This document shows, in pieces, positions 17,656-28,736 of a DNA stretch of 64,000 nucleotides. Made by a program: the position numbers and the translations under genes. Position 1 is the stretch's first letter. The number at the start of each line of letters is the position of its first letter. Origin of the DNA: Actinoallomurus spadix (GTDB lineage: Bacteria > Actinomycetota > Actinomycetes > Streptosporangiales > Streptosporangiaceae); contig NZ_JAMXMX010000017.1 of assembly GCF_024055725.1 (NCBI RefSeq), positions 101,491 through 165,490 on the forward strand, written 5' to 3'. Below the pieces are notes generated by a model that saw nothing but the letters and a program-made list of their open reading frames with translations, did not search any database and was not told where the DNA came from.

Positions 17656-17690
17656 CACTATGTCGCTACGTGTGTACCACTATGCTGATA
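17656..17690. promoter_or_regulatory. Direct repeats in the aminotransferase/XRE divergent promoter
   Basis: CACTATG-TCGC-TACG (17656-17670) and CACTATG-CTGA-TACG (17678-17692) are two direct repeats 22 bases apart in the 52-base divergent promoter. TATGCT at 17681-17686 can serve as the -10 of a leaderless XRE gene. They are likely operator half-sites for the XRE regulator. Confidence 0.5.
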
Positions 17691-17693
17691 CGC

Positions 17694-18239
17694 ATGGACG
17701 TAGGGCAAGTGGTCGGCGGCAACCTGCGGAGGCTGCGTACGGCGGCGGGCATCTCCCTGGCGGACCTCGCCGCGGCCGGCGGGATCGGCAAGACGACGCT
17801 GCACGGCATCGAGCTGGGCCAGGCCAACCCGACGCTGAGCACACTGTGGGCGCTCGCCACGGCGCTGAAAGTGCCGCTCGGTGAGCTGCTCGAAGCGCCC
17901 GCCTCGGCCGTCGAGGTCGTACGGGCGGCGGACGACCGCCCCCGCGCCGAAGGCGACGCCGTCAGCGCCCGCCTGCTGCACCGCATCCGGATCCGCGGCA
18001 CCGTCGAGGTGTACGACATCGAGGTCGCCCAGGCCGACCGGCACTCGGCCGCCCACCTCCCCGGCGTGGAGGAGTGCCTCGTCGTGACGGAGGGCCGCGT
18101 CACGACCGGCCCCGCCGACGCCGCCGAGGAGCTGGAGACGGGCGATTCCATCCGCTTCGACGCCACCCGGCCGCACGTGTACCAGGGACGCGGGCCGCGC
18201 AACCGTGCCGTCCTCCTGATGCTGCACCCCGAACCCTGA
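17694..18239 (+). CDS. XRE-family regulator with C-terminal cupin domain
   Basis: A 181-residue protein. The HTH_XRE domain (about 5-62) contains NLRRLRTAAGISLADLAAAG, then TTLHGIELGQANPTLSTLWALA. The C-terminal cupin_2 domain (about 110-178) contains VEECLVVTEGRV and RPHVYQG and would sense a small ligand. Start 17694 is preferred to ATG 17682: the latter lies inside the direct repeat, and TATGCT is correctly placed as the -10 for a leaderless start at 17694. It probably regulates the divergent aminotransferase gene. Related regulators often control amino-acid export or catabolism. Confidence 0.85.
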   Translation: MDVGQVVGGNLRRLRTAAGISLADLAAAGGIGKTTLHGIELGQANPTLSTLWALATALKVPLGELLEAPASAVEVVRAADDRPRAEGDAVSARLLHRIRIRGTVEVYDIEVAQADRHSAAHLPGVEECLVVTEGRVTTGPADAAEELETGDSIRFDATRPHVYQGRGPRNRAVLLMLHPEP

Positions 18240-18319
18240 CCCGGCCGGACCCTGCTGCGGCGCCGGCGCGGGTGGCGCCACTGACCGCGTCGAAGTCGCG
18301 CGAATCGCGGGAAAGAGGG

Positions 18320-18511
18320 TCAGCCGTAGGCCCTGGTGAGGGAGCGGATCGAAGGGCGCAGGAGCTCGACGATATGATCCGGGTCGCCGTCGGCCAGGTG
18401 ATCCAGCTTGATCAGATGCCGGCCGAGGGCGACGCCGATGAGGACCGTGCTGACCAGGGCGGCGCGCAGAGCGGACGCCGGTGCCCTTCCGGACGCTTGC
18501 GGATCGCCCGG
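18320..18511 (-). pseudogene. Truncated TetR regulator (C-terminal domain only)
   Basis: About 63 codons ending at TGA 18320 encode ALRAALVSTVLIGVALGRHL, then KLDHLADGDPDHIVELLRPS. This is the last part of a TetR_C_17-type ligand domain (usual protein about 190-210 residues). The HTH and most of the ligand domain are missing, and the frame upstream is antisense to another fragment. It is a gene remnant with no plausible start codon at the break. Confidence 0.65.
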
Positions 18512-18536
18512 TGAAGTCACTGTCAGCGGGCGCGCG

Positions 18537-19079
18537 TCAGTCCTGGCCGGTGACGGCCTGCGTCTCCTGCTCGGCCATCTCCTGCAGCGGCACCTCGTCG
18601 ATGTTGCCGAGGATGACGCCGACCCAGTCGGTGTCCGGGTAAATGGTCCAGTTGGCGCCGATACCGGGGGCACCACCGCCGCGGGTCCATGTCCACTGGC
18701 CGTTGACGATGGCGACCGGCAGCCCGTAGGCCTCGAACGACATGTTGGCGGGGGCTGCCCGGAAGCCCTCGGTCTGAGGCGTATGGGGGATCTTCGCCCC
18801 GGTGAACAAGTCGGCATAGTGCCGGTCCAGCACCGTGCCGTCACGCAGCGCGTGCGCGAACCGGACCAGGTCCGGCGCGGTGGCGAAGCCGCCGTCGCCG
18901 GGGGCATCGATGAAGCTGCGGCCTGGGTTCTTGCCTGGTTCGTACGGGCGCGGACTGCCCTTGTCGAGATTGCGGACCGCGTCCACGACGCTGCCGTCGG
19001 CCAGCGTCATGTACGGGTGCGCGATGTGCTCGTCGGTGAGCCACTGCGGCCGGGTATAGAAGCCCGAGCCGGTCATGCC
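18537..19079 (-). pseudogene. Truncated serine beta-lactamase-family hydrolase (C-terminal half)
   Basis: 180 codons from ATG 19079 match the second half of class C beta-lactamase/esterase-type proteins: MTGSGFYTRPQWLTDEHIAH, then GGFATAPDLVRFAHALRDG and YGLPVAIVNGQWTWTRGGGA. The N-terminal half with the SxxK nucleophile and YxN motif is absent. Directly upstream only 8-10 codons (IIGPGRCG) look related to the family, then homology stops. A functional enzyme would need about 350 residues, so this is a remnant. It lies immediately upstream of the TetR fragment on the same strand. Confidence 0.7.
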
Positions 19080-19268
19080 GCAGCGTCCGGGGCCGATGAT
19101 GCGCGGCGCTCCAGGCCCGTATTGAAGACGGGAGGGCGTATCGCGGGCGTATGCGTTCTTCGAGCTCCCTCGCGGTGGCAACGCGACAGAACGGCGACGA
19201 GGGCGGGTCGGGCGCCGCCCCGCCGTGGGAGCGCGGCCGGTGGTGGCCGGAGATCCATCGCCAGCCTT

Positions 19269-19274
19269 TAGGCT
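19269..19274 (+). promoter_or_regulatory. -10 box for the leaderless MetE-like gene
   Basis: TAGGCT ends 6 bases before GTG 19281. There is no Shine-Dalgarno site. Confidence 0.4.
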
Positions 19275-19280
19275 TCTGCT

Positions 19281-20285
19281 GTGCCTGATCTTCCGTGGAC
19301 CATCGAAACCGCGACCGGTGTCGGATCGCATCCCGGAGATGATCCAGCCGAGGCGTTGCGGATCGTCCTCGGTGAGCTCCCCGGCCTGCCGTACCTCCCG
19401 GAGCTGCCCGGACGCGGCCCCGGCGCGGACATGATCGGGCGCGCCGCCGGACTGCTCGTCGAACTGGCCGTCGCGCTGCAACCGTCCGGGTGGAGGTTCG
19501 CCGACCGGCCGGGCCGCGACACCACCCGGGCTCGGAGCATGCTCGCCCAGGACCTCGACACGCTGGAAGAGCAGGCGAGGGAGTACGAAGGGCCGTTCAA
19601 GATCCAAGTGGCCGGGCCGTGGACCCTCGCCGCCTCGATCGAGCTGAGGCACGGCGACCGGGCGCTCCGCGACCCCGGCGCCGTACGCGACCTGATCGCC
19701 TCGCTCGCCGAGGGTGTCGCCGCGCACGTCGCGGAGGTGCGCCGCCGGCTCCCGCGCGCGACGATCCTGCTGCAACTCGACGAACCCGGCCTGCCCGGTG
19801 TGCTGGCCGGAACCGTGCCCACCGCGAGCGGCTTCTCCCGGCTTCCCGCCGTCGAGGCCCCGCTGGTCGAGGACGGCCTGCGCAGGATGATCGAGGCGAC
19901 GGACGCCTTCCCACTCGTGCACTGCTGCGCTCCGCGCGCCCCGTACGGCCTGCTGCGCGCCGCCGGAGCGAAGGCGGTCTCGGTCGACGCCGCCTTGCTG
20001 CGCCGGGAGGACGAGGACACGATCGGTGAGGCCGTCGAGGCGGGCACCGGCTTCCTGCTGGGCATCGTCCCCGGCACGGACGCGCCGCTGCCCGCGCCGA
20101 AGGCGTCGCTCTCCCGCGTCCAGGAGCTGTGGCGGCGGCTCGGCTTCTCGCCGCGCGTCCTCGCCGAGGGCGTCGCCGTCACCCCCGCCTGCGGCCTCGC
20201 CGGGGCGAGCCCCGGCTACGTACGCGCCGCGTTGAAGCACTGCCGTGAGGCGGCTCGCGTACTGCGGGAGACCGCCGAAGACTGA
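19281..20285 (+). CDS. MetE-like cobalamin-independent methionine synthase family protein
   Basis: A 334-residue single-domain protein of the UROD/MetE C-terminal barrel family. It corresponds to the catalytic half only, since classical MetE is about 750 residues. Visible motifs are GVGSHPGDD near the N-terminus, LQLDEPGLPG, the zinc-type ligands in LVHCCAPRAPYG, and AVTPACGLAGASPGYVR at the C-terminus. The His/Cys zinc set is preserved, so methyl transfer to homocysteine or a related thiol is plausible. In mycobacteria the orthologue (Rv3015c, from memory) also sits just before ligA. GTG 19281 with a TAGGCT box 6 bases upstream suggests a leaderless start. Confidence 0.85.
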   Translation: MPDLPWTIETATGVGSHPGDDPAEALRIVLGELPGLPYLPELPGRGPGADMIGRAAGLLVELAVALQPSGWRFADRPGRDTTRARSMLAQDLDTLEEQAREYEGPFKIQVAGPWTLAASIELRHGDRALRDPGAVRDLIASLAEGVAAHVAEVRRRLPRATILLQLDEPGLPGVLAGTVPTASGFSRLPAVEAPLVEDGLRRMIEATDAFPLVHCCAPRAPYGLLRAAGAKAVSVDAALLRREDEDTIGEAVEAGTGFLLGIVPGTDAPLPAPKASLSRVQELWRRLGFSPRVLAEGVAVTPACGLAGASPGYVRAALKHCREAARVLRETAED

Positions 20286-20617
20286 TCGCGGTCAGAGCTT
20301 CGGGGGAGCGCCGAAGAGCGGGGCCATCCGCCGGCCACGCGGCCGCTACTTCGCCGTCCTTCTGCCGCTGACGCTCCGCGCCACGTCGGCGGGAGTGTCC
20401 GTCGGGCACGGCCTTGTGCCGCCGGATCATGCTGCTGACCGCTCCTCCACCGGACGCTCGCCGGGAGTGCTGTGTCCGTGATCGCAGCCTTGCTCCTGTT
20501 TCGGCGGGGTTGCTCACCCGATAGGCCCCCATGGACCGCGAATGATCAATATCGTCTGATCGTCTTCGGCAACGAGGGCCCGGCGGGGTCACAGCACAGC
20601 AGGGAGGAGCAGCTGCC
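20286..20617. other. 332-base gap without a recognised gene
   Basis: No reading frame with protein-like composition or terminator hairpin was found. The last 25 bases carry the ribosome site AGGGAGGAGC for the next gene. The GC content dips locally (ATGATCAATATCGTCTGATC near 20540), which fits a promoter region. Confidence 0.4.
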
Positions 20618-21553
20618 ATGGCGCGGTTGCGAGAGGCGGAGCAGGGCGAGGACGGCTCTGCCGCCAGACGGAGTACGAGCGGTTCCGCCGCCGGAAGAGC
20701 GAAACGCAGGCCCACCGCCAGCCGGAGGAAGACCGTCCCGGCGGCAGAGCCGAAGGAGACCGGGGCGGCGGCGGAGCGGAAGAAGACCGCTTCGGCGGCA
20801 GGCCGGGGGAAGACCGGTGCGGCGGCGGAGCGGAAGAAGACCGGCGCGGGGGCGGCGCGGGAGAAGGCCGGTTCTGCGGCAGGCCGGAGGAGGACCGCTT
20901 CGGCGGAGCGGAAGAAGACCGAGACCGCGGAGGGGCGGAGAAAGAGCAGGCCGACGACCAGGAGGAACAGGAGCGGGCGCGGCCTGCTGGCGTCCCTGCG
21001 GGGCCTGGCGTTCGGCGCGGGCGGCGTGCTCGCCGCGATCGGCGTTCTGGCTCTGGCGGGCTGGCTGCTGACCTTCCCGCTCGGCGATTTCCGCTACTCG
21101 TCCGGGATGTCCGGGACCCCGGGGACGTTCACGGCGGCACAGTGCCACACCACCGGGGCCGGCAAGAACGAGAAGCGCGTCTGCACCGGGACGTTCGTGG
21201 CGGCGAAGGGGGGGATCGTCGACGGATCCGCGCGGATCAGCGACGCTCGGGTCGACGTCGGCAAGCCCGTGAAGCTGCGCCGCAGGCCCGACGGCGGGTA
21301 CGTCCACCCCGGTGCGATGAACGCCGGGATGAACCTGGCGACCGCGTTCGGGATCGTGAGCCTGGCCGCGTTCCTGCTGGTGGTGCTCTGCGTGTCACCG
21401 GGACGGGTCTCGGCCGGCAGCTACAAGCGGCTGCGGAAGAACCCCCCTCCCTGGGGGACGCTGCTGACCGTCCTCGTCCCGGTGTTCGGGGTCTCCCTGG
21501 CCCTGGCCGCCCTGTGCGCCGTGGTCGGCTTCCTGCTCTCGCTGATCTTCTGA
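20618..21553 (+). CDS. Membrane protein with long Lys/Arg/Ala-rich repetitive N-terminus
   Basis: 311 residues. Residues 1-125 are low-complexity and highly basic, with repeats of the type AAAERKKTASAAGRGKTG, like histone H1 tails. Three hydrophobic segments follow: about 128-152, 230-252 and 276-308. Between the first two is a roughly 75-residue extracytoplasmic-looking part with two Cys (AAQCHTTGAG and KRVCTGTF). The basic arm would face the cytoplasm and could bind DNA, RNA or acidic lipids. I do not recognise a family. AGGGAGGAGC lies 9 bases before the ATG. The repeats are visible in the DNA at 20768-20921. Confidence 0.7.
   Translation: MARLREAEQGEDGSAARRSTSGSAAGRAKRRPTASRRKTVPAAEPKETGAAAERKKTASAAGRGKTGAAAERKKTGAGAAREKAGSAAGRRRTASAERKKTETAEGRRKSRPTTRRNRSGRGLLASLRGLAFGAGGVLAAIGVLALAGWLLTFPLGDFRYSSGMSGTPGTFTAAQCHTTGAGKNEKRVCTGTFVAAKGGIVDGSARISDARVDVGKPVKLRRRPDGGYVHPGAMNAGMNLATAFGIVSLAAFLLVVLCVSPGRVSAGSYKRLRKNPPPWGTLLTVLVPVFGVSLALAALCAVVGFLLSLIF
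20768..20921 (+). repeat. Repeated coding module in the Lys/Ala-rich region
   Basis: The 22-mer at 20768-20789 recurs exactly at 20822-20843 (54 bases later), and 21 of its bases recur at 20901-20921. It encodes AAERKKT. Exact DNA identity, rather than only protein similarity, suggests recent slippage or unequal exchange. Confidence 0.75.
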
Positions 21554-21570
21554 TACCGGGAAGAGCCGGG

Positions 21571-21842
21571 TCAGCCGGCCGCGGTCCCGACGACCCGGCG
21601 CGGGCTGATGCGGATGACGACGCGGACGATCTCTGGCGGGAGTTCCAGGTACTCCTGACCGGCGCCGGGTCCCTCGTACTGCCCGGCGAGCTCGACGGCG
21701 AACCGCCTGCCGGTGTCCTCGGTGATCGTGGCCGTGCCGCGCACCTCGACGTACCGCAGCGGGTCGTTCCGGTCGAAGACGGTGAGGCCGGCCCGGGGAT
21801 CGCGGCGCAGGTCGGCCTCCTTGCGGCGCCCGGCGCTTCCTG
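21571..21842 (-). pseudogene. Truncated PPOX-class flavin/F420 oxidoreductase (C-terminal part)
   Basis: About 85 codons ending at TGA 21571 read GRRKEADLRRDPRAGLTVFD, then NDPLRYVEVRGTATITEDTG and VRVVIRISPRRVVG. This is the second half of a pyridoxamine-phosphate-oxidase-like protein (usual length about 135-150). The first 45-50 residues, including the N-terminal strand and the VTPVWV-type motif, are missing. The frame runs into the end of the gene that stops at 21863 and has no start codon. It is a remnant. Confidence 0.7.
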
Positions 21843-21862
21843 GTCTCCTTCTCCCGAGGTGG

Positions 21863-22297
21863 TCAGGCGGCAGGCCTGGTGGCGGGCTGGACCTTGAAGG
21901 AGATGGCCTCCATGAGGGCCTTGTGCTTGGTGTTCTGGAAGGCGGCGACCTTCCAGTCGCCGCTCTCCTGGCGGACCAGGGTGTAGGTCTGGATCTTGTG
22001 GAGTCGGCCGGGGCGCCCCTTGTGGACGTCGCCGCGGGTGATGACCACGGCGGTGTCGGGACCGGTGAAGCGGACGTCGACGATCTCGCTGGTGAGCCGC
22101 GTGCCCTTGAGGAAGCTCTCGAACAGCGCCTGGTGGGCGGCGCCGATCTCCGCGCCGCCGACGTACAGGGTGCCGACGTAGGTGATGTAGGTGGCGTCGG
22201 CGGTGAACTCGGCGCCGTAGGCGGCTCCGTCGCCGGCGTTCCAGGCGGCGGTGAGGCGGTCCAGAACGGCGGTGACGGCGGCGGTTGAGGTGTTCAC
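21863..22297 (-). CDS. SnoaL-like/DUF4440 family protein (SgcJ/EcaC type)
   Basis: A 144-residue cone-fold protein: STAAVTAVLDRLTAAWNAGD, then FTADATYITYVGTLYVGGAE, TSEIVDVRFTGPDTAVVITR and GDWKVAAFQNTKHK. It belongs to the NTF2-like SgcJ/EcaC oxidoreductase family. Members act on or bind small hydrophobic molecules, and its substrate is unknown. It is divergent from the MarR gene at 22389, and a palindrome at 22350-22369 lies between them. It is therefore the likely target of that regulator. Confidence 0.87.
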   Translation of the reverse strand: MNTSTAAVTAVLDRLTAAWNAGDGAAYGAEFTADATYITYVGTLYVGGAEIGAAHQALFESFLKGTRLTSEIVDVRFTGPDTAVVITRGDVHKGRPGRLHKIQTYTLVRQESGDWKVAAFQNTKHKALMEAISFKVQPATRPAA

Positions 22298-22349
22298 GAC
22301 ATGGCCCCTTCGTGGTAGCTTCCTTCAGGCATTTAGTGCTCAGAAGATT

Positions 22350-22369
22350 TCTCTTCTCTGAAGAAGAGA
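22350..22369. promoter_or_regulatory. MarR operator candidate
   Basis: TCTCTTC-TCTGAA-GAAGAGA forms a 20-bp palindrome with perfect 7-bp arms in the AT-rich 91-base gap between the divergent starts at 22297 and 22389. Confidence 0.65.
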
Positions 22370-22388
22370 TTATGGAAGGGGATCGGGC

Positions 22389-22856
22389 GTGTCAACACCG
22401 GAGGACGCGGGAGCGGTGTACCGGCGCTACCTCAGCGCCGTGCTGCTGCACGGTCACGCCAGTGCGAAGGCCGTCGACCTGGGCGCGACCGACCTGTACG
22501 CGCTGAACATCCTGGGGCTGGGCGGCCCCATGACCCCAGGTGAACTCGGCCGCCGTACCGGCCTGACCACCGGACCCACCACTCGGCTGATCGACCGTCT
22601 CGAACAGGCCGGATACGTCCGCCGCGTTCCCGCCCCTGACGACCGCCGTAAGGTCATCGTCGAACCTGTCGCCGGTCCCGGCGGTCTCGACGCGGCCCTG
22701 GCCCCGGCCCGTCAGAGGATCGGCGCCATCATCCAGGGCTACTCGCCCGAACAGCAGGCCGTCCTCTTCGACTACTTCGCGCGCGCCGCCGACGCCTACC
22801 TGGAGGCCACCGCGGAGCTCACCGGCAGGGCACGGCCCGCCTCTGCCGACGGTTAG
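22389..22856 (+). CDS. MarR family transcriptional regulator
   Basis: A 155-residue winged-helix protein. The DNA-binding part (about 45-100) contains MTPGELGRRTGLTTGPTTRL, then GYVRRVPAPDDRRKVIVEP (wing). Flanking helices provide dimerisation. GTG 22389 is chosen because GAAGGGG lies about 8 bases upstream, and because an upstream ATG at 22372 is in another frame. It is divergent from the SnoaL-like gene and probably controls it and itself through the palindrome at 22350. Confidence 0.87.
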   Translation: MSTPEDAGAVYRRYLSAVLLHGHASAKAVDLGATDLYALNILGLGGPMTPGELGRRTGLTTGPTTRLIDRLEQAGYVRRVPAPDDRRKVIVEPVAGPGGLDAALAPARQRIGAIIQGYSPEQQAVLFDYFARAADAYLEATAELTGRARPASADG

Positions 22857-22896
22857 GATGCTCGCCCATCGGCGGGGCGGAAGAGGGGGGCAGCGC

Positions 22897-26074
<3,178 letters not shown>

Positions 26075-26108
26075 TTCCTCCAGAATCTGGTCAGGCTGAC
26101 CTGCGGGG

Positions 26109-26126
26109 CGATACTGTACGGTATCG
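26109..26126. promoter_or_regulatory. Palindrome in the ligA-GGDEF/EAL gap
   Basis: CGATAC-TGTACG-GTATCG forms a perfect 6+6 inverted repeat about 190 bases before the GGDEF-EAL gene, next to TACGGTATCGATCG. It is a possible operator. The rest of the 226-base gap shows no gene. Confidence 0.35.
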
Positions 26127-26300
26127 ATCGATTACCGAGGGGTTGCCCAGCGGTCGAGCACAGGCGTAACGCAACGTGCGCAATCGGTTCCGCGAAGTTG
26201 CTCGGACGTCGTAGTCTCCCCTCAGCACTACTTGTGTCCGTCCAAACACCATCGCCTCCCCCCAAAGCGCAAGATTTGGGTGTAACCCCCCGAGGACGTG

Positions 26301-28397
26301 ATGAAGGACCCGAACAACACGCGGGACACCGTCCCCCGGCGTGGCTCTCCGTTGTGGAGCTACGTCGTCTGTGTCACGGTGGTCGGCGTCGCGGCCCTTG
26401 CCACTTCGTTCGCCGGTCTGGGCGTCGCCGACCTCCGGACGCTGGTCGGCGACCCGCTCTTCTGGATCCTGGCGTTCCTGATCGTGTGCGGCGAGCTCAA
26501 GCCGATCATCACGCCGGGCTCCACCGAGACCACCGGCGCGACGGTCTCGACCACCTTCACCTTCGCCACACTGATCTACGCCGGCCTGCCGACGGCGCTG
26601 CTCCTGCACGCCGTCGCGACCGTGGCCACCGGCATGCTGCGCCGGCGCGCCCTGCACCGCACGGCCTTCAACGTCGGGCAGTACACCCTCAGCTTCGCCG
26701 CGGCGGGACTGGTGCTGCTCGCGGCCGGCATCACGGCGTCGCCGACGCACCCCTGGACCCCGCACGCCCTCGACCTGCCGACGATGCTGCTGGCCGGGGT
26801 CTCATACTTCGTCGTCAACCTCGTGCTGGTCAACACCGCGATCGCGCTGCACGAGCGCACCTCCGTGTTCAAGACCATGCGCTGGAACCTCGGCCTCCAG
26901 CTCCTCGTGCACAGCGCGCTGCTGGGGCTGGCGCCGCTGGTGGTCGTGGCGATGAGCTGGTCGGCGGCTTTCGTCCCACTGTTCGTCCTGCCGTTCATCG
27001 CGGTCTACATCAACGCCTCGGTGTCGGTCAGCCGCGAGTACCAGGCCCTGCACGACGGCCTCACCGGCCTGCCCAACCGCAAACTCCTCATCATGCGCAC
27101 GGAGGAGGCGCTCGCGCAGGCGCGTCACCAGGCCGAGCGGGCCCTGACCGCCCGGGGCCGGGACCACGAGCCGCCCCGGCGGGTCGGTCTGTTCCTCCTC
27201 GACCTCGACCGGTTCAAGGAGGTCAACGACACGCTCGGCCACCCGACCGGCGACCGGCTCCTGCAACTGGTCGCGCACCGCCTCACCCACAGCGTGCGGC
27301 CAGGCGACCTGGTCGCGCGGCTCGGCGGCGACGAGTTCGCGGTGCTCCTGCCCACCGTGCGTGACGCGCGGGGTGCCCGCGAGGTCGCGGCGCGGCTCCG
27401 GGCGGCGCTGAACGAGCCCGTGCGTCTCGACGGCATGTCATTCGACCTGGAGGCCAGCGTCGGCATCGCCCTGCACCCCGACCACGCGCCCGACTTCGAG
27501 CTGCTGATGCAGCGCGCCGACGTCGCGATGTACGTGGCGAAGGAAAATCGCACCGGGGTAGAGATCTATTCACCGGATCGGGACCGCAACTCGCCCGAAC
27601 GCCTCGGCCGGCAGGGGCAGTTGCGCCGCGCGATCGACCGCCGCGAACTCGAGCTGTTCTTCCAGCCCAAGCTCTACCTCGGCAACGGCCGCCCGGTCGG
27701 CATGGAGGCGCTGCTGCGCTGGCGGCACCCGCAGAAGGGGCTGCTCACCCCCGACCAGTTCCTGCCGATCGCCGAGCAGACCTACCTGATGCGCGGCATC
27801 ACCGACTTCGTGGTCGACGCCGCGCTCACCCAGGTCGCCCGATGGTGGAAGGCCGGGCTCCGCGTCCAGGTCGCCATCAACGCCTCCGGCCGTGACCTGC
27901 TCGACTCGGCGCTCACCGAGATGATCGCGGCGGGCCTGCTCCGGCACGAGGTGCCGCCGCGGGCCCTGCAGCTGGAGATCACCGAGCGGATCCTGATGAC
28001 CGAACCCGCCTACGCCGCCGACACGGTCGGGGCCCTGGCCGAGCTGGGCATCCCGCTCAGCCTCGACGACTTCGGCACCGGCTACTCCTCGCTCGTCCGG
28101 CTGAAGAGCCTGCCGGTCGAGGAGATCAAGATCGATGCCTCCTTCGTCAGCCGCCTGAACGAGGCGGGTGACGACGCGGTCATCGTCCGGTCGATCATCG
28201 ATCTGGCCCGCACCCTCGGCCTGCGTTCGGTCGCCGAGGGCGTCGAGAACGCCGAGACCGAGCACCTCCTGCGCAACCTCGGCTGCGACGCCGGCCAGGG
28301 CTACCACTTCCAGGCGCCGATGTGCGCCGCGGAGGCGACCGACTGGCTGCGCGAGCACGTCGCGAAACTCGAGGCCCCCGAGGGCGCGGCGCTCTGA
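26301..28397 (+). CDS. Membrane-bound GGDEF-EAL c-di-GMP synthase/phosphodiesterase
   Basis: A 698-residue bifunctional c-di-GMP enzyme. An N-terminal module with about six or seven membrane helices (about 15-240) of unknown ligand is followed by a GGDEF domain (about 250-420). The GGDEF domain has DLDRFKEVNDTLGH and intact GGDEF near 342-346, with no RxxD inhibitory site seen five residues before it. The EAL domain (about 435-690) has MEALLRW, LEITE, LDDFGTGYSSL, EIKID and AEGVEN, so all metal ligands and the catalytic Glu are present. Both activities are therefore plausible. ATG 26301 is preferred over GTG 26298 because of spacing from GAGG. A paralogue lies at 37908. Confidence 0.92.
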   Translation: MKDPNNTRDTVPRRGSPLWSYVVCVTVVGVAALATSFAGLGVADLRTLVGDPLFWILAFLIVCGELKPIITPGSTETTGATVSTTFTFATLIYAGLPTALLLHAVATVATGMLRRRALHRTAFNVGQYTLSFAAAGLVLLAAGITASPTHPWTPHALDLPTMLLAGVSYFVVNLVLVNTAIALHERTSVFKTMRWNLGLQLLVHSALLGLAPLVVVAMSWSAAFVPLFVLPFIAVYINASVSVSREYQALHDGLTGLPNRKLLIMRTEEALAQARHQAERALTARGRDHEPPRRVGLFLLDLDRFKEVNDTLGHPTGDRLLQLVAHRLTHSVRPGDLVARLGGDEFAVLLPTVRDARGAREVAARLRAALNEPVRLDGMSFDLEASVGIALHPDHAPDFELLMQRADVAMYVAKENRTGVEIYSPDRDRNSPERLGRQGQLRRAIDRRELELFFQPKLYLGNGRPVGMEALLRWRHPQKGLLTPDQFLPIAEQTYLMRGITDFVVDAALTQVARWWKAGLRVQVAINASGRDLLDSALTEMIAAGLLRHEVPPRALQLEITERILMTEPAYAADTVGALAELGIPLSLDDFGTGYSSLVRLKSLPVEEIKIDASFVSRLNEAGDDAVIVRSIIDLARTLGLRSVAEGVENAETEHLLRNLGCDAGQGYHFQAPMCAAEATDWLREHVAKLEAPEGAAL

Positions 28398-28736
28398 CGC
28401 GCCTCCCGCCGGGCACGCGGAGGACCACCGTGCCTGCGGTCGCCGGGCCCGGACGAGGGCCCGCCGGTGGGGCGCCCACTGCCTGAGACCGCCGCGGCGC
28501 CCGCACTCGGCGCCGCCGCGCCGCCCCGCGGCGCCCGCGCTCGCGACCTCCGACTCGCACGACCGAGGGTGCCGACGAAGCCGCCCTCCGCCGAACCGCC
28601 CGGCCGGGTCCTCGTTCCGGCCCGGATCGCGGCCTCCTCGCCAGCCCTGCGTAAACCGCGTGTTAACCGGTCGTGGCCGGTTCGGACCGCCCTCTAGGAT
28701 GGCTGGGAACCCATCGATCGCAGAAACGGTTTCGAC
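28398..28736. other. 339-base gap: hairpin and gatC promoter
   Basis: No gene was seen. GGCGCCGC (28509-28516) and GCGGCGCC (28528-28535) form an 8-bp terminator-like stem after the c-di-GMP gene. TAGGAT (28695-28700) is a good -10 box about 36 bases before the gatC start, and GAAAC-G-GTTTC (28723-28733) is a small palindrome just before that start. Confidence 0.5.

Noticed and set aside
19080..19280. Cobalamin or SAM riboswitch before the MetE-like gene
   Set aside because: No B12-box or SAM-I stem pattern; the gene also looks leaderless.
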